Shown here piece by piece: positions 8,311 to 16,095 of a DNA stretch of 64,000 nucleotides (the stretch's first letter is position 1; each line of letters opens with the position of its first letter). Under the pieces are notes generated by a model, which saw only the letters and a program-made list of their open reading frames with translations, had not been told where the DNA came from and searched no databases. Source of the stretch: Desulforamulus ferrireducens (lineage in GTDB: Bacteria; Bacillota; Desulfotomaculia; Desulfotomaculales; Desulfotomaculaceae); assembly GCF_002005145.1 (NCBI RefSeq), contig NZ_CP019698.1, positions 1,426,001 to 1,490,000 on the forward strand, given 5' to 3'. The translations under genes and the position numbers were made by a program.

Positions 8311-9210
8311 TTGTTATTGACGGTCTTTATCTATGTTTCCATCGTGGCATTTATTGGTCTCTCACTTTACAAGGCTTATCAGTATGCCAACATGCCAATG
8401 CATGGTCGCTGGGAGCTCTATCCGGTACCAAAAGAGCCAGGTGAAAAGGGACATTACGGTGGTTCCTATTATGAAGATTTGGAGTACTGGAATAAGCCCA
8501 GACAAGTCTCCCACGCCGGAGAGATTATCGACATGTTAAAAGAAATGCTCTTTATTAAGAACCTGTTTATTAATCAGAGACGCCAGTGGTATTTATCCTA
8601 TGCACTGCATTTAGGTATTTATTTATTAGGTTTATGGACGGTATTATTAGCTGTTGGAGCGATTATGGAATTGTCCGGTACACCAGTCACTGCTACTGAG
8701 GGTGGTTTTGCTTCCCTAGTTTATTATGTTACCCTGCTTGCCGGTGGGGCCGGCGCTATTTTACTGGGCTTTGGTTCTATTGCGTTATTCTTCAAAAGAA
8801 GTTTGAATAATTCCTTTGCTAAGTACACTACCCCTCAAGAGTATTTTAACCTGTTCTTCCTGTTTGCCGTTGTGGCATCTGGTTTGGTGGTTTGGAGCGG
8901 TGACGTTGGCTTTAATTATGGTAGGGAAATCTTTAAATCTCTGTTTACTTTCTCCCCTGTTGTTGCTGACACTGCTTTAACCATTCACATCTTATTGTTG
9001 GGTGCGGTGATGATTTACATCCCTCAAACCAAGATGAGCCACTATGTGGGTAAGTATTTTGCTTTCCACAAAGTTCTTTGGGATAACGAGCCCAACTTAA
9101 GAAATTCTAAAATGGAAAGTGTTATTAGAGAGGCCATAAGTTATAAACCTAAAGCCTCCTGGTCTGCACCGCATATTAATCCTGCTGCGCAACAACAGGA
9201 CAAGAAGTAA
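8311..9210 (+). CDS. dsrM: DsrM, membrane cytochrome b-like subunit of the Dsr complex
   Basis: 299 residues with about five to six transmembrane helices, related to the gamma subunit of respiratory nitrate reductases (NarI). With DsrK it forms the minimal DsrMK module that takes electrons from menaquinone towards sulfite reduction (the DsrC trisulfide) in sulfate reducers. Gram-positive species often have only DsrMK, which fits the absence of dsrJOP here. The start is a TTG: AAGGAGG at 8296-8302 is well spaced, while the nearby ATG at 8303 is out of frame. An unusual soluble segment (about residues 28-75) lies between helix 1 and the rest. dsrK follows after 28 bp. Confidence 0.85.
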   Translation: MLLTVFIYVSIVAFIGLSLYKAYQYANMPMHGRWELYPVPKEPGEKGHYGGSYYEDLEYWNKPRQVSHAGEIIDMLKEMLFIKNLFINQRRQWYLSYALHLGIYLLGLWTVLLAVGAIMELSGTPVTATEGGFASLVYYVTLLAGGAGAILLGFGSIALFFKRSLNNSFAKYTTPQEYFNLFFLFAVVASGLVVWSGDVGFNYGREIFKSLFTFSPVVADTALTIHILLLGAVMIYIPQTKMSHYVGKYFAFHKVLWDNEPNLRNSKMESVIREAISYKPKASWSAPHINPAAQQQDKK

Positions 9211-9238
9211 ACTATAAAGATTGGAGGTAAATATACAA

Positions 9239-10867
9239 ATGGCTGATATCAGACCTCAGGATATGGGTAAACCCTCTGAGCAATTATCCAAAATAGAGAA
9301 GTTAATGCCACTACCAGCTCCCTACGACAAGCCAGGTATGGAACCGGATTTTAAACCCATTAAAGATTCCTGGAAGGACGATTATTGCACTACTCTGGAT
9401 GGCTTTGTAGGGAACGAAACCCTCGTTAGACCCAAAACCAAGGAAGAGGAAGAGGCCTTTGTCCAAGGTTTCTTACGGGGCCTGGAAAAACTATTCTCCA
9501 ACGAAACCAACAGAAACTATTTACAGCCCTTCCTACTAAGCTTTGAATATTGCGCTAAATGCAACACCTGCTCGGAAGCCTGCCACATCTTTAAGGCCAG
9601 TGGTGAACAAGAAATTTACAGACCTATTTTCCGTTCTGAAGTATTGCGGAAGATTGCCAAGAAGCATATGAAGGGCGATGGCTTCTGGACAAGATTTAAC
9701 GGCGGCGACATCGATATCAATGTAGAAACTATTTTGCGTTTAGGGGAATTAGCCTACCGCTGCAACCTCTGCCGTCGTTGTGCGCAAACCTGTCCCTTAG
9801 GTTTAGATAATGGCTTGCTGGCCAGGGAAATCAGAAAGATTTTCAGTATGGAATTAGGTATTGCTCCTAAGCCACTGCATGAAAAGGGTTCCATGCTGCA
9901 ATTAAAAACTGGTTCCAGTACCGGTATTACCAAAGAAGCCTTCCTGGATATGATTGAGTTCATGGAAGAGGATCTCTATGAAAGAACCGGTAAAAAATAC
10001 AAGATTCCTGTGGATAAAAAGGGCGCAGATATACTGTTAACCCACAACGCCGGTGAGTTTATGGCTTGGCCGGAAAACCCCGCCGCCTTTACCATTCTCT
10101 TTGAAGAGGCTGGGTTAGACTGGACCTTAAGCAGCGATATGATCGGTTATGACAACGTTAACTACGGTTTATTCTATGATGACGCTCAAGCCAGAAAGAT
10201 CGGTTTACAGCAAATAAAAGCCGGTAAAGAACTGGGCGTGAGAAGAATCGTTGTTGCGGAGTGCGGACACGCTCACAAGGCTGCCATGGTTTCCATTGAC
10301 CGCGCCATGGTTGGGGAAGACAATATTCCCAGGGAAAGCTTCCTGCCCTTACTGCTGGATGTAATGAAGAAGGGTGTTTATAAGTTAGATCCCATGAGGA
10401 ATAATTTCCCGGTTACCATGCACGATCCTTGTAACGTAGCCAGAATGATGGGTGTCATTCAGCCACAACGTGAGATCATTAAAATGGTAGCCCCTCAATT
10501 TAGGGAAATGTACCCCCACGGCGCGAAGAACTTCTGCTGTGGTGGTGGTAGTGGTTTCGCCATCATGAAATCCTTCAACTTCCCTGAGTTTAGAAATAAG
10601 GTTTCCAGCCGGATGAAGTTTAAGCAAATTCTTGAGGCCTTCCAGGGTGTCATGGAAGATGATGTGCCCAAATACGTAGCCGCACCTTGCTCCAACTGTA
10701 AAGGTGCCATCCGCGATATTCTGGAGTATTATCAAGCCACTGCTAAATTCAACGTTCATTACGGCGGCTTAGTTGAACTGGTAGTTAACGCTATGGTTCA
10801 ATTCGACAGACCATTCCTTGAATTCCTAGATGAAGAAGAATGGATTGCTCAGCACGTTAAAAAGTAA
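9239..10867 (+). CDS. dsrK: DsrK, Fe-S (HdrD-like) subunit of the Dsr complex
   Basis: 542 residues from the ATG at 9239, chosen because GGAGG at 9223-9227 is 11 nt upstream. Two [4Fe-4S] motifs (CAKCNTCSEACH near residue 108; CNLCRRCAQTCPLG near 177) precede the HdrD-type CCG domain. The CCG domain shows DPCNVARMMG, NFCCGGGSGF and APCSNCKGA, the ligands of the special cluster thought to reduce DsrC trisulfide. The strict pairing with dsrM and the CX(n)CCGX(n)CXXC pattern make the assignment firm. A terminator follows at 10882-10909. Confidence 0.92.
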   Translation: MADIRPQDMGKPSEQLSKIEKLMPLPAPYDKPGMEPDFKPIKDSWKDDYCTTLDGFVGNETLVRPKTKEEEEAFVQGFLRGLEKLFSNETNRNYLQPFLLSFEYCAKCNTCSEACHIFKASGEQEIYRPIFRSEVLRKIAKKHMKGDGFWTRFNGGDIDINVETILRLGELAYRCNLCRRCAQTCPLGLDNGLLAREIRKIFSMELGIAPKPLHEKGSMLQLKTGSSTGITKEAFLDMIEFMEEDLYERTGKKYKIPVDKKGADILLTHNAGEFMAWPENPAAFTILFEEAGLDWTLSSDMIGYDNVNYGLFYDDAQARKIGLQQIKAGKELGVRRIVVAECGHAHKAAMVSIDRAMVGEDNIPRESFLPLLLDVMKKGVYKLDPMRNNFPVTMHDPCNVARMMGVIQPQREIIKMVAPQFREMYPHGAKNFCCGGGSGFAIMKSFNFPEFRNKVSSRMKFKQILEAFQGVMEDDVPKYVAAPCSNCKGAIRDILEYYQATAKFNVHYGGLVELVVNAMVQFDRPFLEFLDEEEWIAQHVKK

Positions 10868-10881
10868 TTAATTAGTTATTT

Positions 10882-10909
10882 AATCCCGGTTCTCTGCCGG
10901 GATTTTTTT
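10882..10909 (+). terminator. Rho-independent terminator of dsrMK
   Basis: Stem AATCCCGG (10882-10889) / CCGGGATT (10897-10904) is followed by a run of T to 10909. It overlaps the stop codon of the convergent gene by two bases. Confidence 0.85.
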
Positions 10910-11705
10910 ATTGCATTACCTGCCGCCCCGGTGTTTCCACCAGAGAAGCCAGATCGTGGGAGATAATCAGTAGAGACTGGGCATGATCCATTAGTGGTGC
11001 TGCTGCTTCTTCACCAAAGGTAGTCATAATATAAGGGGTGGCAAATAAAAAAGTATCCGCTAGACGAATGATTAGCATACTACTGGCAATTATTTCTCCT
11101 TCATCTAATGCCAGTATAATAGTCTGGGTTAATTCATTTACTGCTTTCAAATAACGTTGATGCTCTTCTTTATGTAGGGCTATTTGAGGGTTCTTATCTA
11201 TGGCGTTATAGGCCTGGAGAAAATACAAAAGGTAATCGTAAAATATCATTTCTCCGGTGGCATTATGGCGGACACCTGAGCTGGCACGGGAGCCATAATG
11301 ATCCAGGGTCTGAGCTATCTTATAATAGGCAATTCTATTTTCTTTGGCATCCAGTACCTTTAAAGTTTGAGCGTATTCTATACTGGACTGTATATGGTGA
11401 TTTGCCTGTTGGGTAAGATCATCAAAGGGATCGGTGCTGTGACAACTGGTACAGCTGGAGGTGGAGCAACTAGCATGTGAAGGGGGGGATTGTTGGTGAT
11501 AGTTTCTGCTGGTTTCAAGTTTTAGGGCTTGTTCCAGTTCTTCGGGAGAACTAAATAATTGAGTGAGTCTTTTATGCAAACGCTGAAAGGATTGTTGAAA
11601 GTGAGTAAGTATAAAATCTGCTAGTTCTTTGTCAGGATCGGAAAAACTGGTAGTGGAGGATATACGATTCGTCTTTTTCTCGTAGGAACTTACTGAATCG
11701 ATCAT
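10908..11705 (-). CDS. Unrecognised protein with Ser/Cys-rich linker
   Basis: 265 residues, mostly predicted helical, with no domain I recognise and no signal peptide. The N-terminal 70 residues are polar and rich in Ser/Gln. A low-complexity stretch with the pattern CSTSSCTSCH (about residues 80-89) supplies three cysteines and a histidine, a possible metal site. The C-terminal 170 residues look like a helical bundle. A GAGGAGG site precedes the ATG. The coding frame is clean and full of ordinary codons, so I regard it as real. No functional link to dsrMK is shown. Confidence 0.6.
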   Translation of the reverse strand: MIDSVSSYEKKTNRISSTTSFSDPDKELADFILTHFQQSFQRLHKRLTQLFSSPEELEQALKLETSRNYHQQSPPSHASCSTSSCTSCHSTDPFDDLTQQANHHIQSSIEYAQTLKVLDAKENRIAYYKIAQTLDHYGSRASSGVRHNATGEMIFYDYLLYFLQAYNAIDKNPQIALHKEEHQRYLKAVNELTQTIILALDEGEIIASSMLIIRLADTFLFATPYIMTTFGEEAAAPLMDHAQSLLIISHDLASLVETPGRQVMQ

Positions 11706-11983
11706 TTTTTTACTACCTCCTCAATAAAAGCTAATAGCAACCTCAAGTACGGGTCGCTTTATCTAACTAGCTAGCAAAATATTGACAAATAATTATGTTA
11801 ATTTCATACATTTTGAAAATTAATAATATAATTAAATGGATATCTTTTCTCATAAATGTAATGGAGCCGACTATTATTAAATTTCGCTGCAACTTAAAAC
11901 AATGGTAACATGTACCATTAAAAATTTCAATAAGAATATTATAAAAATTCGGCTAATATTTTATCTGGCATAATTATTGGGAC

Positions 11984-12640
11984 TTAACCTCCTAGGGTAA
12001 TATCCTGTTCCTCGTACCATTTAAGGGCATCGTAAAAATGTTGTGGTTGAAAATCCGGCCATAACTCATCAACCACATAAAAATCAGCATAAATTGATTG
12101 TACAGGTAAAAAGCCGCTTAACCGTCTGCGACCTCCCCAACGAATAATTAAATCAATTCTCGATATTTCCCGGGAGGCAATGGAGTTAAGTAAATTACCA
12201 TTGGTGTTACTTTGGTTAAGACAGTTTTGCAAATCCCACTTCCAGCCGTAGTTGACCAAAAAATTAATTTTTATCAAGTCCCGGCCAAAGACCTGGCGAG
12301 TGGTATAGGGTTTTAGTTCTTCAGGAAATTGTGGGGATTTATCATTACCCACAACCAGGAGAGAGGCATCGCGATTAGCCAACAAATTTACTGCATTAAC
12401 GCAGGCCTTTTGGAAAGCTGCCTTCTGGGCTGCCGGTCTTTTAGTATTATCCTGGGTAAAACCATAAAAGGTTAATTCTGGGATACCCAGTTCCAGACAC
12501 AACTCGTACAGAGCAAAGCCGGGATCTATGCCGTGTTGGTAACCTTCTTCTTTAGCTAAGCCTTGCCTTTCTGCCCAGCGGCGATTTCCGTCAGGAATAA
12601 TCCCTATGTGCTTGGGCAGACGTTTATATTTTTTAGTCAT
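11984..12640 (-). CDS. Divergent cis-prenyltransferase (UppS-like)
   Basis: 218 residues of the undecaprenyl diphosphate synthase fold. The catalytic HIGIIPDGNRRWA block (Asp near residue 17) and the C-terminal DLIIRWGG...ELWPDF block are present. Two usually invariant features differ: the GGExR motif that binds Mg2+ reads GGRRR (Arg171 for Glu), and the SSENWxRP motif reads TQDNTKRP. The protein is also about 30 residues shorter than E. coli UppS (253). It is probably a paralog of the housekeeping enzyme, with altered chain length, substrate or regulatory role. Function cannot be assigned. Confidence 0.75.
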   Translation of the reverse strand: MTKKYKRLPKHIGIIPDGNRRWAERQGLAKEEGYQHGIDPGFALYELCLELGIPELTFYGFTQDNTKRPAAQKAAFQKACVNAVNLLANRDASLLVVGNDKSPQFPEELKPYTTRQVFGRDLIKINFLVNYGWKWDLQNCLNQSNTNGNLLNSIASREISRIDLIIRWGGRRRLSGFLPVQSIYADFYVVDELWPDFQPQHFYDALKWYEEQDITLGG

Positions 12641-12720
12641 TATTCACCTCAGGTAGTCCAATAATCCTAAGGTAATATCTGCATTATTTAGCCAATTTAT
12701 ACCTTAATGAAACAATTTTG

Positions 12721-13797
12721 CTATATCGTATCCTCCAATACACGAATGACAGATAAACCCGGCTCTTCCAATAAAGAAATATCCCTGGGTGTGGTTAAGG
12801 CTCTGTGCTGCTGATCAAGCAATACCCTCACCCTGGGAAAGCGGGAAAGGCCTTTCGGGGTGTCCAGCACCACAGCTATTTGTTTGTTACTTAGCTCTAC
12901 CAGAGTACCCGGTGGATAAGCAGCAATATTGTGTAAAAAAGCTTTCACAATATGATCCTTAAACCAATAGTTACCGCTAGCGGCACACATCTCATACGCC
13001 TCATGGGCTGGGTACGCTTTTCGATAAACACGGTTTGCCGTTAGGGCGTCAAATTTATCGGCTATGGCTACCACCTGTGCCAGTTCATGAAAATCCTTAT
13101 CCTTTACTCCCATGGGATAGCCTGTCCCGTCGTAGCTTTCGTGATGCTGTAAAGCAATTAATGCGTGTTCCTCACTCAATTCTTGGGATTGCATGATTAA
13201 TTCAAAACCGAAAATAGTGTGTTTTTGCATGACAATATATTCTTCTGGTGTTAAATTAGAGGGTTTATTCAAAATTGCGTCTGGTATCCGCACTTTTCCT
13301 AAATCGTGTAATAAAGCGCCCACTCCCAATACCATCAGGCGTTCCTTAGGATAACCCAGGGTAATGCCGGTCATTAAAGCCAATACGCATACATTGACTG
13401 AGTGAGCAAAGGTGTAATCGTCCTGGGAACGTAAATCCACCAGATTAATCATTAAGGATTTGTTTCCTAAGAGAGTATCTGTGAAATCACTGACCGTACC
13501 ATATAATGTAGATGGTTCGATTACCAGTTTGCCAGATTCTTTGGTTTGTAAGAGAATTTTTTTGACCTGCTCAGTGGCGGCTATTCTTGTTTCTTTGGTA
13601 ATAATTTCTTTCAGATTAATTCCAGATAAGAACCCATCGGCTACAAAGATACTTTGCACACCTGTCTTTAATAGCTTCTTAATATATGCCGGGGTCAGTA
13701 CCACACCCTTTTCCAGCAGTACTTCTCCCATACTGCTTAACACAGTTTCTCCTACAATCATACCGGGCTGAAGCAATGATGTTTTTATCAGACCCAC
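12721..13797 (-). CDS. HD-GYP domain protein, probable c-di-GMP phosphodiesterase
   Basis: 358 residues. The N-terminal 55 residues (PGMIVGETVLSSMGEVLLEKGVVLT...) are the small domain commonly found before HD-GYP. The HD-GYP core shows the metal ligands HDLGK (about 165) and KHTIFGFELI, and the signature HHESYDGTGYP, then IADKFDALTANRVYR. All residues expected for activity are present, so it likely hydrolyses c-di-GMP to GMP. It is monocistronic, minus strand, and opposite in direction to the YeiH transporter. Confidence 0.88.
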   Translation of the reverse strand: MGLIKTSLLQPGMIVGETVLSSMGEVLLEKGVVLTPAYIKKLLKTGVQSIFVADGFLSGINLKEIITKETRIAATEQVKKILLQTKESGKLVIEPSTLYGTVSDFTDTLLGNKSLMINLVDLRSQDDYTFAHSVNVCVLALMTGITLGYPKERLMVLGVGALLHDLGKVRIPDAILNKPSNLTPEEYIVMQKHTIFGFELIMQSQELSEEHALIALQHHESYDGTGYPMGVKDKDFHELAQVVAIADKFDALTANRVYRKAYPAHEAYEMCAASGNYWFKDHIVKAFLHNIAAYPPGTLVELSNKQIAVVLDTPKGLSRFPRVRVLLDQQHRALTTPRDISLLEEPGLSVIRVLEDTI

Positions 13798-14243
13798 TCT
13801 GTTAACCTCCAGCTAAATTCTGAAGTTGCTCCTTTAATTATTCCCTTTGCTAACTGAAAATCCTGTTATTCCGGTTTTATCAGATATGTTTTGACACTAA
13901 TTTTTTTCTAAAAAGGAGGATGAAGATGGGAAAGTTTTAACCTTTTTTAAATAAAAATGTTAATTCTAAGAAATATAGCAATATATGGAGGGAAATGGCG
14001 CAATTTAAAGACAAATTAAACAAATGGTTTATTTTAAGGTTGTACAGAATTAGTGAAAGTTTGTACTTTGAAGGCACAAATATTTTTTATACATAGGACA
14101 TATAAATTAAATCAAAAGAGGATTTTTAGAAGAAATAGCCAATAAAAATATCTAAAAATTCATAATATTGCAACTGTTACAAAGGGGGTGGTGATGATGT
14201 AAAATTTCATGGCGCTTAATCAAAAAGGTTAAGGAGGGATAGT
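13798..14243. other. 446-bp non-coding region upstream of the YeiH-like gene
   Basis: A/T-rich. It holds a 9-bp inverted repeat (14122-14130/14151-14159, ATTTTTAGA/TCTAAAAAT) and one possible 33-codon ORF (13995-14096), listed separately. No clear promoter was found. Confidence 0.35.
13995..14096 (+). CDS. Possible small ORF (33 aa)
   Basis: ATG at 13995 to TAG at 14094-14096; the peptide starts MAQFKDKLNKWFILRLYR and ends EGTNIFYT. GGAGGG is present but only two bases before the ATG, which is poor spacing. It may be chance or a leader peptide. Confidence 0.2.
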   Translation: MAQFKDKLNKWFILRLYRISESLYFEGTNIFYT

Positions 14244-15737
14244 ATGATTCATACGGATACCAATGCCTCTGTCTCTGGTAAGGTGCCAATGTTGAAAAAC
14301 GAAGATTGGTGGGCTGTCTGGTTAGGTTTGTTTATTTTTGCCCTGGGACTTGGGCCAATTTTTGGCGTTGATCTCATTGGTTGGGTTGTCAAGTCTGGTA
14401 CCTGGAACGATTTTTCAAAGGCAATGGCGCCAATTTCTAAGGCTTATAAGGGTATGTCCGGGTATACATCTATGTTCTTAACTTATCTTTTCCTGTTGGT
14501 GATCACTACCATTGGTGCCAAGGCTATGGGTGCCAGCATCAAGCGTTTTGCCATAGGTTTCACAGCCATATATGCCATTACCTTTACTTGTATTGTCTTA
14601 GGTAATAATGCTTATATAGCTGCAACCCCTGATAAACAAGAGAGTCTAGGCATTTCCTGGTCTTTGGGATTGGGGGAAATGGGCTTTATCTTAGCTATGA
14701 TTGTTGGTTTGATTATCGGTAACTTTATGCCCAGTGTAGCTAAGTATTTAGAAGAAGCGGCTAAGCCGGAGTGGTTTATTAAAACCGGTATCGTAATTCT
14801 AGGCGCCGCCATTGGTATTAAAACCCTGGGCGCTATGGGCTTAGCCAGTACTGTAATTATTCGGGGACTCTGCGCTGTGGTGGAGGCCTATTTGATATAT
14901 TGGCCGGTGGTCTACTTTATTTCCCGTAAATATTTTAAATTTACCCCTGAGTGGGCAGCACCCCTGGCATCTGGTATTTCCATCTGCGGTGTGTCCGCTG
15001 CCATTGCTACCGGTGGTGCCATTCGTTCCCGTCCCATCGTACCGGTTATCCTTTCAGCAGTTATTATTGTTTTTGTCGCCATTGAAATGTTGATCCTGCC
15101 CTGGTTGGCCCAAACCTTCCTGTATCAAGAGCCCATGGTAGCAGGTGCTTGGATGGGACTGGCAGTTAAGAGTGATGGAGGAGCAGTGGCCAGTGGTGCC
15201 ATTACTGACTCACTAATTAGAGCCAAAGCCTTAAAGGAAACCGGCATTCAATATGAAGAGGGCTGGATGTTGATGGCAGCCACCACAACCAAGGTCTTTA
15301 TTGATGTGTTTATTGGTGTGTGGGCCTTTATCTTAGCCATCATTTGGTCCATGTTTAATTTAAATAAAAAGGGTGGCGGGGCTACCTCCGAGAAAAGCAA
15401 TGTCTCCGCCAGGGAAATCTGGGATAGATTCCCGAAATTTGTCATTGGTTTTGTGTTGACCTTCTTAGTGCTGTTTCTTTGGGGTTTGGCAGACCCACAA
15501 ATCGTTGACGGAGCTAAACTGGGTAGTGATGAAGCCAATGGCTTTAGAACAATCTTGTTTGGTCTATGCTTCTTTTCCATTGGGTTAATAACCAATGTTC
15601 GTAAACTGTGGGAAGCCGGCATGGGACGTATAGTAGCAGTTTACACCATCTGTCTGTTTGCCTTCATCCTCTGGGTAGGTCTCTTTATATCCTGGCTCTT
15701 CTATCACGGCATTATGCCACCCATTGTTGGCGGTTAG
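14244..15737 (+). CDS. YeiH-family (UPF0324) membrane transporter, putative sulfate exporter
   Basis: 497 residues with at least eleven hydrophobic helices. The conserved blocks GLIIGNF(M)PSVAKYLEEAAKPEWFIKTGIVILGAAIG and SGISICGVSAAIATGGAIRSRP are characteristic of the YeiH/Cons_hypoth698 family, annotated as putative sulfate exporters on limited evidence. This copy is longer than the usual 330-350 residues, with extra N-terminal helices and an inserted polar loop. In a sulfate reducer it may move a sulfur oxyanion or other anion. GGAGGG precedes the ATG. A small membrane protein follows 40 bp downstream, probably co-transcribed. Confidence 0.8.
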   Translation: MIHTDTNASVSGKVPMLKNEDWWAVWLGLFIFALGLGPIFGVDLIGWVVKSGTWNDFSKAMAPISKAYKGMSGYTSMFLTYLFLLVITTIGAKAMGASIKRFAIGFTAIYAITFTCIVLGNNAYIAATPDKQESLGISWSLGLGEMGFILAMIVGLIIGNFMPSVAKYLEEAAKPEWFIKTGIVILGAAIGIKTLGAMGLASTVIIRGLCAVVEAYLIYWPVVYFISRKYFKFTPEWAAPLASGISICGVSAAIATGGAIRSRPIVPVILSAVIIVFVAIEMLILPWLAQTFLYQEPMVAGAWMGLAVKSDGGAVASGAITDSLIRAKALKETGIQYEEGWMLMAATTTKVFIDVFIGVWAFILAIIWSMFNLNKKGGGATSEKSNVSAREIWDRFPKFVIGFVLTFLVLFLWGLADPQIVDGAKLGSDEANGFRTILFGLCFFSIGLITNVRKLWEAGMGRIVAVYTICLFAFILWVGLFISWLFYHGIMPPIVGG

Positions 15738-15777
15738 GGCAGCCTTGATAAATGAGCAGTAAGGGAGGTTGAAATTT

Positions 15778-15951
15778 ATGCCGGAAGTTAAAATAAGGGA
15801 AGCTAATCAAGTTATCAGGCAGGCTGAGCAGCTAGATTACGAAGACGAATGGTTTGAACTGCAGCCTGTGGAAAAAAAGCTAGTTGGTTATTCACTGGGT
15901 TTGGGAATTGCTCTGTTGATTGTCTTTATCTTCATCTTTGAAGTATTCTAG
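15778..15951 (+). CDS. Small single-pass membrane protein, likely transporter partner
   Basis: 57 residues from the ATG at 15778, placed by GGGAGG at 15763-15768 about 9 nt upstream. A charged N-terminal helix (rich in Glu/Asp, residues 1-32) precedes one transmembrane helix (about 36-56, SLGLGIALLIVFIFIFEVF). Its position directly after the YeiH-like gene and before a shared terminator suggests it is a subunit or regulator of that transporter. No known family recognised. Confidence 0.6.
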   Translation: MPEVKIREANQVIRQAEQLDYEDEWFELQPVEKKLVGYSLGLGIALLIVFIFIFEVF

Positions 15952-15968
15952 ACCTACAGTTTGTCATT

Positions 15969-16008
15969 AGAACCCGTAGCTCGCAAGGTCTACGGGTTCT
16001 TATTTTTT
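15969..16008 (+). terminator. Rho-independent terminator of the YeiH operon
   Basis: 11-bp perfect stem AGAACCCGTAG (15969-15979) / CTACGGGTTCT (15990-16000) followed by TATTTTTT. Confidence 0.9.
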
Positions 16009-16095
16009 AACTGGAAAATAAAGGAATTTGCAAGCTAAAGAGAGAATGTTACAGGAAATATTTTACATCTAATTGGACGGGAAAGAGAGAGTTTC

